DNA of 6,863 bases from Pedosphaera sp. (GCA_009695405.1 SIAZ01000193.1:1-6863), one strand, 5' to 3'. Positions 1-6,363 are shown, numbered from the stretch's first letter. Numbers and translations are program-made. Notes: a model not told the origin generated them from the letters alone.

Positions 1-1
1 C

Positions 2-106
2 ATGTTCTCGGCCCAAGGCCACTTTGGCCTGCCGCCATTGCGAGGCCGAATGGGCTACTTGAACCGTCAGCTTACCCAGTTGTTGCGACTGGGTCCCGCT
101 GTTTAA
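2..106 (+). CDS. C-terminal end of an unrecognised protein (5' end outside the window)
   Basis: An open frame enters from the left edge and closes at TAA 104-106, giving 34 residues that end LTQLLRLGPAV. The composition (Gly, Pro, Arg, Leu-rich, with GLPPLRGRMGYLNRQL in the middle) looks like real coding sequence, and the next 300 bases hold nothing comparable. An ATG at 2-4 is in frame but is probably internal, because no ribosome binding site can be seen. Too little is present to name a family. The last codons also form a perfect hairpin (74-94). A chance open frame of this length cannot be excluded. Confidence 0.4.
   Translation: MFSAQGHFGLPPLRGRMGYLNRQLTQLLRLGPAV
74..94. other. Perfect 7-bp stem, 7-nt loop hairpin
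   Basis: ACCCAGT (74-80) and ACTGGGT (88-94) are exact inverted repeats around TGTTGCG. The hairpin sits inside the last codons of the partial gene, ten bases before its stop. No T-run follows, so it is not a classical intrinsic terminator, although it could stall transcription or protect the 3' end of the message. A second small inverted repeat (16-21 with 25-30, loop of 3) lies just upstream. Confidence 0.35.
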
Positions 107-441
107 ATTGTCAGGTGTATTCACCAACGTAGGGCAACATTTTCAGCGGTTTATGTCTAGCCGTTTCTTTTACCCCCTTTCCATCGGCCCTTTCCAGCCA
201 CCAGCCAAACGCCCTGCTCTGAGCGGTTGCACGCCAATATCTGCACCTCGACTGTTTTGCTGCAGAAGATCTCGGTGATCGCGATGGACTAAAATAGTCA
301 CCTGATAACGGTATCTTTATTTGTGGCGTGGAGACTGCCCTCATACAAAAGTGTGCTGCTGGCAAAAATACAGCAAACGGCTCACCTTTCCACAGTGGGC
401 TGAAACCATTCGGAGGGAGTCGCCGCCTTGCACCTACCCAG
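107..441. other. Stretch without a convincing gene
   Basis: Open frames exist here on both strands, notably a long minus-strand one that runs back across the pseudouridine synthase gene. Their products are rich in Arg, Ser, Pro and Trp, have no recognisable domain and no ribosome binding site, and overlap a well-supported gene in another frame. I see no terminator with a T-run after the pseudouridine synthase stop at 442, and no RNA gene. The segment probably contains the 3' ends of two convergent transcripts. Confidence 0.4.
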
Positions 442-1254
442 TTAACTCTCGCCCGGATTCGATAGCTCAGGCTCTGAGGCAACTCTGCCGTGAAGAACCA
501 CAGCACTTCGATCGGGTGCAAACGGATCTGCAAACCAAGGTGATGGAGCACCCGAAGCAAAGGCCGAGAACCAGTCCTCGGGCGCGGCTTCAAAACATCG
601 CTCGATGCCTCCCCAAGGAAACCAAAGCCGCAGCGCATGGAGAGCGTGATACGGTAGAAGTAACCGGCGACGCTGCCCCTCAGAAAGTTGGCCCGTGACA
701 AAATCTAAGAAAATCTGTTCGTCAACGCCGTAGATTTTGTCGCCAACCACCGGGTGCCCTAAGTGTGCCAAATGAATGCGAATCTGATGCTTTCTCCCTG
801 TATCAATCCGAATCCGGACCGTGGAAAATTCTATTCCCTCACGGACAAAGTAGCTCTCACAGCACCACTGTGTTCGTGCCGTGGCTCCGTCGGGTCGGAC
901 GCAATCTTTGACTCCGACTCGACTTGTGTCGTCCTTACCCAACGGCGCATCTAATGATCCTTTACCCAAGGGCATTCGCCCATACACAAGTGCCACATAT
1001 TCTTTGGTTACAAAGCCACTCTCCCAATAACGGCGTAACTCTAATCCGGCTTCATCGGTGGTCCCGAAAACCATTACGCCGCCGGTCTCTCGGTCGAGTC
1101 GATGAACCATATGTGACGCAGCGCCAAGATGCATCCGAACCCGGCTTACTAAGCTAGAATAAGCATCTCCTTTAGTGGGATGACACACCAACCCCGCCGG
1201 CTTGCGGAGAACCAAGAGCCCCTCGGCTTCGTAAAGGATTTCGAACAGCTTCAA
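442..1254 (-). CDS. RluA-family pseudouridine synthase, without S4 domain
   Basis: Converts uridine to pseudouridine in rRNA or tRNA in the cytoplasm; the exact target site cannot be read from sequence. The 270-residue protein opens with the family start (ILYEAEGLLVLRKPAGLVCHP, residues 6-26). Motif II is HRLDRETGG at 51-59 with the catalytic Asp at 54; the usual Ser of HRLDxxTSG is Gly here. The conserved TGRKHQIRIHLAHLGHPVVG follows at 152-171. There is no N-terminal S4 RNA-binding domain, as in the RluA and TruC branches rather than RluC/RluD, and the length suits that branch. The start is a TTG at 1252-1254: an in-frame TAG lies two codons upstream, and the family homology begins almost at once. 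No good ribosome binding site is visible. The gene stands alone and is divergent from the pseudopilin gene. Family assignment is firm; the subfamily and target are inference. Confidence 0.93.
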   Translation of the reverse strand: MKLFEILYEAEGLLVLRKPAGLVCHPTKGDAYSSLVSRVRMHLGAASHMVHRLDRETGGVMVFGTTDEAGLELRRYWESGFVTKEYVALVYGRMPLGKGSLDAPLGKDDTSRVGVKDCVRPDGATARTQWCCESYFVREGIEFSTVRIRIDTGRKHQIRIHLAHLGHPVVGDKIYGVDEQIFLDFVTGQLSEGQRRRLLLPYHALHALRLWFPWGGIERCFEAAPEDWFSAFASGAPSPWFADPFAPDRSAVVLHGRVASEPELSNPGES

Positions 1255-1393
1255 TACCTAGGAACGCTGGGCGCTTGAGTCTAGTCCATCAACTTCGAAC
1301 CTGATTTCTTGCGCTGAAATCGAAGCTCACCAAAATTAACCTAAAATCAATATTGCAGACTCTAGAGACGTCTGTCTATTTGAAGTATCCACC
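1255..1393. promoter_or_regulatory. Divergent intergenic region, presumed promoters
   Basis: This 139-base AT-richer gap separates the TTG start of the pseudouridine synthase (-) from the ATG of the pseudopilin (+), so it must hold the promoters for both unless they are transcribed from farther away. A possible -10-like TAAAAT lies at 1342-1347 on the plus strand, without a convincing -35. An inverted repeat, CAGAC (1356-1360) with GTCTG (1370-1374), sits 20 bases before the pseudopilin ATG and could be an operator or a leader hairpin. These are weak signals. Confidence 0.3.
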
Positions 1394-2161
1394 ATGAGCA
1401 GATGCGTTCTTAGGAAAACACTTAGAAAAAGAGCCTTCACTCTTATTGAACTGCTGGTGGTCATCGCCATTATTGCCATCCTCGCCGGAATGTTGCTCCC
1501 CGCTCTCTCCCGCGCTAAATCGAAGGCTGTCACCACCCAATGTCTCAATAACCAACGGCAAATCGGTGTAGCTTTCCAGTTGTACGTCGATGATTCACGG
1601 GATTCTTATCCAGTTTGCACGGGTTGGAATTCCTACGGCGGCGCCAAGGGACTGGTTAATGATCACCATGGCGGTGCTACGCTAGCCACCAATCGCGCGC
1701 TCAACATTTACACTGGTGGAACGAATATCTGGTTTTGCCCAGCCGATCGCGGGGATTTTTTCTATACCAATCGCACTGCCTTCGCCGCTTTCGGCAATAG
1801 TTACAGAGCCCAATTTGGACTTAATTCCTTTCGAACACGCCATGTTACCGGTGATTCTTTGGCCGCCGCTGGTAGCTCAGAATCGCGCCCTATCAAATCG
1901 GGTATGGTGGCCGATAGTCCTTCGAATAAAATTATTCAAGGCGATGTTCCGTGGCATGGTAACCGCGATCCAAAGGATCCTCGGAGCGCGTGGCATACGG
2001 TTCGAGGAAAACGAGGACACGTGATGCTCTTCGGTGATTCCCATGTTCAATTTTACCGCTTCCCTGTCGAAATGGAAGATACTCGGCTCCAGTCGCTGTT
2101 TACTGCCGATACGGACACGGTGAATCCTCTCCGACCACAGACTGATTTCTATTGGTGGTGA
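1394..2161 (+). CDS. Type II secretion-like pseudopilin (prepilin N-terminal cleavage/methylation protein)
   Basis: A 255-residue exported protein of the large pseudopilin family that is heavily expanded in Verrucomicrobia, Lentisphaerae and Planctomycetes. It begins with a short basic leader (residues 1-14, ending LRKRA) and the prepilin motif FTLIELLVV, with Phe15 as the expected new N-terminus after prepilin peptidase and Glu19 at position +5. A single hydrophobic helix covers about 17-38. The residue before the cleavage site is Ala14, where Gly is usual. After the helix comes CLNNQRQIGVAFQLYVDD (50-67), the standard block of these proteins. The C-terminal part has FGDSHVQFY (213-221), matching the GDGHV-type motif, and the protein ends in FYWW, a typical aromatic finish. 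It is assumed to be an inner-membrane-anchored pseudopilus or surface protein; its specific role is unknown. The ATG start is preceded by only a weak ribosome binding site. The next gene follows after 51 bases on the same strand. Confidence 0.92.
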   Translation: MSRCVLRKTLRKRAFTLIELLVVIAIIAILAGMLLPALSRAKSKAVTTQCLNNQRQIGVAFQLYVDDSRDSYPVCTGWNSYGGAKGLVNDHHGGATLATNRALNIYTGGTNIWFCPADRGDFFYTNRTAFAAFGNSYRAQFGLNSFRTRHVTGDSLAAAGSSESRPIKSGMVADSPSNKIIQGDVPWHGNRDPKDPRSAWHTVRGKRGHVMLFGDSHVQFYRFPVEMEDTRLQSLFTADTDTVNPLRPQTDFYWW

Positions 2162-2212
2162 CTTTTGCCTCCGCCGAACTAGTCCTCAATTCCCGACTAC
2201 TTTAATCTCATT

Positions 2213-2698
2213 ATGATCTCTCGTCTTTGCGTTTTAATCGCGCTTACCCTCCCTCTCGATCTAACTGCCGACACGGTTCGATCCACCCGGACGGATGCCT
2301 CTGGACGCACTGTAACTCGGTCTACTATTACCACCAGCGGCAACACTAGTGTTGAACGCATACAAGACGCTTCTGGGCGCTCGGTTGGGACGATTCGGAG
2401 TACAGTCTCAGGAGATGCACTTAGATCCACCACCACCGATAATTCAGGTCGCACGGTAAGTCGGGCTACCGGCACTTTGCGGGATTCCGGAACAACCCTA
2501 CGTCTACAGGACGCCACAGGGCGATCCGCCGGAACAGTGCGAACTGAGGTCAGCGGATCTTCCACACGTCTTCAGGTCCGCGACGCGACGGGTCGTACCG
2601 TGGAACGGGGTAACCAAACGGTTTCCGGAAACACCGAGACAACCCGGCTTCAAGATGCGGCAGGGCGATCAACCGGCACTGTTCGAACACGGCGCTAA
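2213..2698 (+). CDS. Small secreted Arg/Thr/Ser-rich repeat protein with 24-residue period
   Basis: I do not recognise a named family. The 161-residue product starts with a signal peptide (MISRLCVLIALTLPLDLTA, cleavage likely after Ala19). The whole remainder is made of repeats centred on D-[AN]-[STA]-G-R, at Asp 28, 52, 76, 100, 124 and 148, so exactly 24 residues apart. Odd units read GRTV followed by R, and even units read GRS-x-G-T-x-R, giving a 48-residue higher-order unit repeated nearly three times. There is no Lys anywhere, no Cys after the signal peptide, and the protein is strongly basic. The pattern of alternating Thr/Ser/Val and turn-forming DxxGR suggests a repetitive beta structure, which is inference. 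The gene lies 51 bases after the pseudopilin gene on the same strand and may be co-transcribed. The ATG at 2213 is the only start that includes the signal peptide; no clear ribosome binding site precedes it. Confidence 0.82.
   Translation: MISRLCVLIALTLPLDLTADTVRSTRTDASGRTVTRSTITTSGNTSVERIQDASGRSVGTIRSTVSGDALRSTTTDNSGRTVSRATGTLRDSGTTLRLQDATGRSAGTVRTEVSGSSTRLQVRDATGRTVERGNQTVSGNTETTRLQDAAGRSTGTVRTRR
2294..2695 (+). repeat. Six in-frame 72-bp repeat units inside the secreted repeat protein gene
   Basis: The codons for the conserved Asp start at 2294, 2366, 2438, 2510, 2582 and 2654, each exactly 72 bases after the last. The final unit is shortened by the stop codon. At the DNA level the DxxGR codons differ freely at third positions (for example GATGCCTCTGGACGC, GATAATTCAGGTCGC, GACGCGACGGGTCGT), so the units are old and held by protein-level selection rather than recently duplicated. 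Confidence 0.85.
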
Positions 2699-2785
2699 AA
2701 CAACATTGGAGAAGTCAGTCAGAGCGACGGCATCCAAAAGAACCGTTCTGATTAAGAATAGGGTACCGCCTCGGCCTAAGATAAC

Positions 2786-5074
2786 TCAAAACCCCTCGGG
2801 TCGACTCGATCCGATATAGGGCTTAGCTCCTTTTTCTCGGTCACGAGAAGGTTCGCCGCTGAGCAGTGCTGGGTCGTCGGTCGTCGGGGCGCCAATAAAA
2901 CCATGATGACGGCCCATCCAATAAGCGAGCAACCAACCAGACGGTTCAACGACATCGTTACCCCCAGAACCTCCGTCGGCTTGCATAAGCCAATGGTCCC
3001 AGCGCAAAGGTTCAGTTTCTCGAGGTGAAAAAGTCCGAGTCCCACCCTTAAGGGCCACGTGGCCCGCCGGTGTTCTCAAGTCTGAGCGATGAGAATTTTG
3101 ATAGGACCAAGTCCTCAGATCAAGCGGCCATGAACGGAGATGTTCTACTGAGGCAGCGGTATCACAGGGGTTGCCCGTTAAGGCACCGTAGAGAAAATTA
3201 AACCACGGATTTTCCTCCACTCGCACCACCTCATAGCTCCGCTCATAACTGCGTCGATAAACTGCAAGCCGGTCTGGATTTTGTTCAAATCGCAATAAAT
3301 TCCAATGGCTCCAAAAGGACAATTCGTCGAGGAAGTGAAGGATACTTTCAGGCGGAAAGGTATTCCTCGTGCGCAAGGTGTATTCCGGATAACCGAGGTC
3401 AACTAATTGCTGGTAAGCCGCGGCAAAGGTGGGTTCTCCAGTTAGCACCTCTGCCGTTTTAATAAATGACAATAACTCGACCGCTTGAAGGCCTCGGTCG
3501 TATCGCCCCTCGTCGGTGAGAAAATAATCGGGATCCCATCGTCCCCAACGTGTTGGTTTGCCATCGAGATCAATCAAATTCCATCGATTACGAATGAGAT
3601 GGTGGGCGATACGGGAGAGATGCGCTCGAGCTTGAGCCTTTTCAGGGACTGTCGCTACCAAATCCAAAAATAGAGAAAAAGAATAAAACTGGGAACACAA
3701 CTCATCGCTGGAGGTGTCGCCTTTCCACTCAAATAATCCGTCTGCTGTATCATGCCACTCTGCAGGATAGGCCCCGGAACCGTGGTCGGCTTGATGCCCA
3801 ATTTCTCCTTTCGCCCATACTGACCGTGCTGGGAAACCAGGGATGCCGGTCATCGCTTCCAACCAACGCAACGCATGAAACGTATTGGTTGCCTCTCGAC
3901 GCGCTACCGGATCGCCGGTGACCGCATATCGGTAACACTGGGCGGCAAGGTAGTTGCCAGAATACCCCCCGTCATTGTCGCTCACTTCCCGGACAAAGCC
4001 TCCCTGCTTCGCATCCCATTCCAGCTTATGCACAAACCCGAGACGCCGCTGTCCCCAGTCGTCGAGATGGCGCTCATAATAGGCTGCTTTCTTGGCTAAG
4101 GTGTAGGGAACATAATCGAGCACGCCCAAACCTCGATCGGTGGCCGCATACACAATCCGTTCGCCGACAACGATCGCATGGACCCGTTCACTCGGAAGCC
4201 AACGTTGCCCAGAAAAATACTGATATTGGTTCCCTAATCGCCGAATCATTCCGCGGGTAGTTCCAATCCAGAGGTCGTTAGTAAACCCAGTTGCAAGGCA
4301 GAGAGTCTCTTCAAATGGCAACCCTTGTTCACCTCGAATTGGGGTTAATGACATTCCCCGCAACTCTCCTAATCCTCGGTCTGTTGCCACAAAAAGAGAC
4401 GATCCAGTACTTAGTACCTCCCGAGTTACCAATGACGGTAAATTACCCCAATCCCACGCTTGATCTGAAGGCCAAGTGTAGGCGTCGATTCCACCAAACC
4501 TTCCCGTAGCATACGGTGCAAGACGTCCAAGGCCATGCACAAAAAGTGTCCCATTGTGTGCAACAATCCGAGTAATAGCGAAGCGGGCTTGGTTGGTGGT
4601 AAGCAATTCCAATTGATCCCCTGCAACCTTCCAAAGCCTATTTCCAACGGAAGCAATCCAACTCTCTCGGAATCTCGTGATGTCAGAGACAGGCTCGGCA
4701 GAAATCCGAGTCCACATCGAAGCGTCCCGACGATAAAGACCGGTCCCGGTCATCGCCCATATTTTGCCCCCAGCATTGACTAGCCGATGTACTGGTCCAG
4801 TAAGAGATGAATCTACAACGAATCGATCCCCCTCGAGTCGCAAGAGTCCGCCCGCAGTTCCCGCCCACAGTTGCGCTCCATCAAGAACAAGGGTTAACAG
4901 CGGTTCGGTTGTCGGAATTTTCCGCCCAACTTCCTGTAGAAATGGCGTATCAGAAAGCATTTCCCTTGACTGATATGTTCCGGGTATCCGCGCATTGATC
5001 GCAGAGGTCGGTAGAATCCAAGCGATGCCAAACCAAACACACAAGGTACACTGTTGAAAAAATCGTAGGGACAC
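2786..5074 (-). CDS. Secreted two-domain protein: N-terminal beta-propeller and C-terminal alpha/alpha-barrel-like region
   Basis: A 762-residue exported protein. Residues 1-25 form a signal peptide (hydrophobic CVWFGIAWILPTSA). Residues about 55-325 carry propeller blades of the two-component-regulator type: LWAGTAGGLLRL (69-80), IWAMTGTGLYRR (105-116), LFVATDRGLGEL (227-238), LWIGTTRGMIRR (268-279) and VYAATDRGLGVL (308-319). Residues about 330-730 are helix-rich with spaced aromatic and acidic motifs such as DNDGGYSGNYLAAQ (366-379), TGIPGFPARS (409-418), WKGDTSSDE (450-458) and a closing YWMGRHHGF (718-726). This resembles the six-hairpin alpha/alpha toroid of carbohydrate-active enzymes. 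It is probably a periplasmic or surface glycan-binding or glycan-processing protein; no catalytic residue can be assigned safely. No kinase or DNA-binding domain is present, unlike hybrid two-component sensors that carry such propellers. The start is GTG at 5072-5074 with AGAGGA eleven bases upstream and an in-frame TAG just before. A polar tail follows residue 728. Confidence 0.85.
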   Translation of the reverse strand: MSLRFFQQCTLCVWFGIAWILPTSAINARIPGTYQSREMLSDTPFLQEVGRKIPTTEPLLTLVLDGAQLWAGTAGGLLRLEGDRFVVDSSLTGPVHRLVNAGGKIWAMTGTGLYRRDASMWTRISAEPVSDITRFRESWIASVGNRLWKVAGDQLELLTTNQARFAITRIVAHNGTLFVHGLGRLAPYATGRFGGIDAYTWPSDQAWDWGNLPSLVTREVLSTGSSLFVATDRGLGELRGMSLTPIRGEQGLPFEETLCLATGFTNDLWIGTTRGMIRRLGNQYQYFSGQRWLPSERVHAIVVGERIVYAATDRGLGVLDYVPYTLAKKAAYYERHLDDWGQRRLGFVHKLEWDAKQGGFVREVSDNDGGYSGNYLAAQCYRYAVTGDPVARREATNTFHALRWLEAMTGIPGFPARSVWAKGEIGHQADHGSGAYPAEWHDTADGLFEWKGDTSSDELCSQFYSFSLFLDLVATVPEKAQARAHLSRIAHHLIRNRWNLIDLDGKPTRWGRWDPDYFLTDEGRYDRGLQAVELLSFIKTAEVLTGEPTFAAAYQQLVDLGYPEYTLRTRNTFPPESILHFLDELSFWSHWNLLRFEQNPDRLAVYRRSYERSYEVVRVEENPWFNFLYGALTGNPCDTAASVEHLRSWPLDLRTWSYQNSHRSDLRTPAGHVALKGGTRTFSPRETEPLRWDHWLMQADGGSGGNDVVEPSGWLLAYWMGRHHGFIGAPTTDDPALLSGEPSRDREKGAKPYIGSSRPEGF

Positions 5075-5452
5075 CTGACAATCAATCCTCTAAACAGTCC
5101 CGCTTTTTCAAGCACACAAAGGCAATCATCGATCTTTAGTTCAAATCAGCTGGATTAGGGGGCAGAATCTGTGGCTGAAACTCGGCAAAGTGACATGACC
5201 TCCTTCCAAAGGGGCCCAAGAGGATGAGAACGACAACGCCAAACTCTTATCCCACCCGGTCCCGTCCATTCCACCAAATCAACGAGCGACGATTTTGGAG
5301 GCTCTAAGACAGTTTCTTTTTTCCGTTCTGCTTTCCATACTCCGGATTCCAATTCCCCAAATTGTTTCCAGCGACCGTTGATTCGATTTTTGCTGAGAAT
5401 TCCGTTGATTTGAAATTTATCTTGAATGTGTTGAGCGAGGAATATGATGCGA

Positions 5453-5947
5453 TTAGACTCTAGCGTTCCCCCCGTTGATTGAAGCAAAACGATAGTCTGT
5501 ATCAGGATCAAACCGACCAAAAATAAGGCCGCCGACCGAAGCTAGATCGAGTGCGAACCGGATCTTCGATCCATCGCCACGCTTCGTTTGCACTGCCCAA
5601 TGCCCGTTTATTCGAACCGGTTGGCTCTCTTTGTCGCAAGGCCATCCGAAAAAAAGAGGTTCCTCATCGGCCTCTCGCCCCGCGACAGGTGTTCGGCTCA
5701 GTCGAAATGATCCCCCGATTTGATGAGCAAACACAGGCACGAGTCCAGCAGGCCAGCGGCGTGATACAATCGCCCTGAACAGCACCTTAGCTGCAGGGTG
5801 ATAAACCTCGATCGGCATTCCATTGGTGCCGTCCATAAAAGGCACGAAAACTGAATCCCGAGGGTTAGCCAAAGTGGATTCGGCCAGAATCCCAAGAGTG
5901 GCAAGGCTCAAAACGAGCGCCACTTTGAAGTCGTTTAGAAGATTCAA
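5453..5947 (-). CDS. Small secreted protein of unknown family, as read (5' half of the frameshifted gene)
   Basis: Read literally, this frame gives 164 residues. Residues 1 to about 27 are a signal peptide (DFKVALVLSLATLGILAESTLA, cleavage probably before NPRDS). The mature part has FVPFMDGTNGMPIEVYHPAAK (35-55), then alternating hydrophobic stretches (INGHWAVQTKR, KIRFALDLASVGGLIFG), compatible with a beta-sandwich or barrel fold. The start is TTG at 5945-5947; an in-frame TGA lies five codons upstream. A GTG eight codons later is an alternative that would leave a shorter signal peptide. No strong ribosome binding site is visible. Its promoter would overlap the toxin-antitoxin relic on the opposite strand. 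No homology-based name can be given. Confidence 0.6.
   Translation of the reverse strand: MNLLNDFKVALVLSLATLGILAESTLANPRDSVFVPFMDGTNGMPIEVYHPAAKVLFRAIVSRRWPAGLVPVFAHQIGGSFRLSRTPVAGREADEEPLFFGWPCDKESQPVRINGHWAVQTKRGDGSKIRFALDLASVGGLIFGRFDPDTDYRFASINGGNARV
5468..5473 (-). other. Six-G homopolymer at the inferred frameshift
   Basis: On the coding (minus) strand the sequence is AAC GGGGGG AAC GCT AGA GTC TAA. With five Gs the frame becomes AAC GGG GGA ACG CTA GAG TCT AAT and stays open for about 105 more codons. Homopolymer runs are the usual place for replication slippage, sequencing error and, more rarely, transcriptional slippage, so the nature of the shift is undecided. Confidence 0.6.
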
Positions 5948-5960
5948 ATTTCGAAGGAGT

Positions 5961-6071
5961 CAGCGCGAGTTTTTAGAATAGTTTCCCGAAATAACCAAGC
6001 AACCCGTCGAGAGGGTGCTAGAGTTTAATTACCAAAGCCTCGCCGTCGCTCAGCCCATGGATCGAGGATGA
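5961..6071 (+). pseudogene. Relic C-terminus of a DUF433-type antitoxin
   Basis: Read in one frame, this stretch gives QREFLE, a TAG at 5979-5981, then FPEITKQPVERVLEF and a short tail ending at TGA 6069-6071. The block [D/E]FPxxT-x(5)-VLEF is the conserved C-terminal part of DUF433 proteins, small DNA-binding-like proteins usually paired with a DUF5615 PIN-like partner. The N-terminal 45 or so residues (with the usual GKPxIRGTR block) are not found upstream; that space is occupied by the start of the divergent secreted gene. The TGA overlaps the ATG of the following DUF5615 relic (ATGA), the classical arrangement of such a pair, which strengthens the assignment. Inactive because it is truncated and carries a nonsense codon. 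Confidence 0.6.
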
Positions 6072-6363
6072 AAATCCTTTTTGATCAGGGAACCGCTCTC
6101 CACTTCGCCGCGCACTCAACGTCCCTGTGGGTATCACGGCGTTTTTTCAAGGCTAGAACCATTTACAGAACGATGATTTGATCCACGAGAAGGAAGGGGG
6201 AATCGAAGCCTTGCTCACGACCGACCAAAATCTCAAGTACTCGCAGAGCCTTCGCTACCCAAAGCGAGCTATCCTAGTTCTGCCAATCCCACGACGACCC
6301 AAAATTCAAAATCACTTGAACGAAATGCCCGTTGCAGTGGTTTCCCTGAAGCTGAGAATTTAG
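6068..6363 (+). pseudogene. Decayed DUF5615 (PIN-like) gene, toxin partner of a DUF433 pair
   Basis: The ATG at 6068 starts MKILFDQGT, the standard opening of DUF5615 proteins including the metal-binding Asp at residue 6. After GGA ACC the match jumps by one base into the frame SPLRRALNVPVGITAFFQG (from 6097), so a single base has been lost near 6092-6097. That frame then meets TAG at 6154-6156 where the family has the Trp of the GW(s/n)xLxNGxLI block, a TGG to TAG change. It resumes as NHLQNDDLI, then LLTTDQNLKYSQSL, AILVLPIPRRPKIQ and ends at TAG 6361-6363. LLTTDQNLKYQQNL is the second acidic motif of the family. About 97 residues after repair, the normal family length. PIN-like folds are metal-dependent nucleases; this copy cannot make one without both repairs. 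Confidence 0.82.

Larger units (their letters stand above)
5155..5947 (-). pseudogene. Secreted protein gene split by a one-base frameshift (whole locus)
   Basis: Two overlapping minus-strand frames make one sensible protein if one G is removed from the six-G run at 5468-5473. The first frame (5947 to 5453) then continues in the second (to the stop at 5155) as YRFASINGGTLESNRIIFL instead of ending NGGNARV. The joined product would be about 263 residues: a signal peptide, then a beta-rich secreted domain with INGRWKQFGELESGVWKAE, which recalls the GxW-type strand repeats of small lipocalin-like proteins (weak inference). The last 35 or so residues look unnatural in this frame (VWRCRSHPLGPLWKE), and the other two frames are also open there, ending at 5141 and 5136, so a second lesion is possible. 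It lies 80 bases upstream of the propeller gene on the same strand and may share its transcript. The family is not recognised. A sequencing error would give the same picture. Confidence 0.6.

Noticed and set aside
321..698. A 125-codon plus-strand open frame
   Set aside because: Antisense to the conserved pseudouridine synthase gene over most of its length, and no family motif is visible.
111..701. A 196-codon minus-strand open frame overlapping the 3' part of the pseudouridine synthase gene
   Set aside because: It shares about 260 bases with a firmly identified gene in another frame, has no domain, and its composition (Arg, Ser, Pro, Trp) is typical of shadow frames. The part below 441 gave no recognisable motif.
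2197..2565. A 122-codon minus-strand frame with a repetitive product
   Set aside because: The repetition is the antisense reflection of the 72-bp units in the plus-strand gene, which has the signal peptide and the coherent motif.
2294..2695. CRISPR array or RHS/YD-type repeat
   Set aside because: The 72-base units are continuous in-frame coding sequence without unique spacers, and the motif is DxxGR with a 24-residue period, unlike the YD repeats of RHS proteins.
2776..3045. A minus-strand frame with hydrophobic segments inside the propeller protein gene
   Set aside because: It is nested within the 762-residue gene in another frame, and that gene's C-terminal YWMGRHHGF motif lies in the same bases.
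5468..5473. Programmed ribosomal frameshift signal
   Set aside because: The required shift is +1 (or -2), there is no X-XXY-YYZ slippery heptamer or obvious downstream stem, and programmed shifts are unusual in such secreted genes. Mutation or a sequencing error is simpler.
6178..6363. A free-standing 61-residue gene beginning at TTG 6178
   Set aside because: It is the C-terminal part of the DUF5615 relic; the family homology continues upstream through the TAG at 6154, so this start is an artefact of the nonsense codon.
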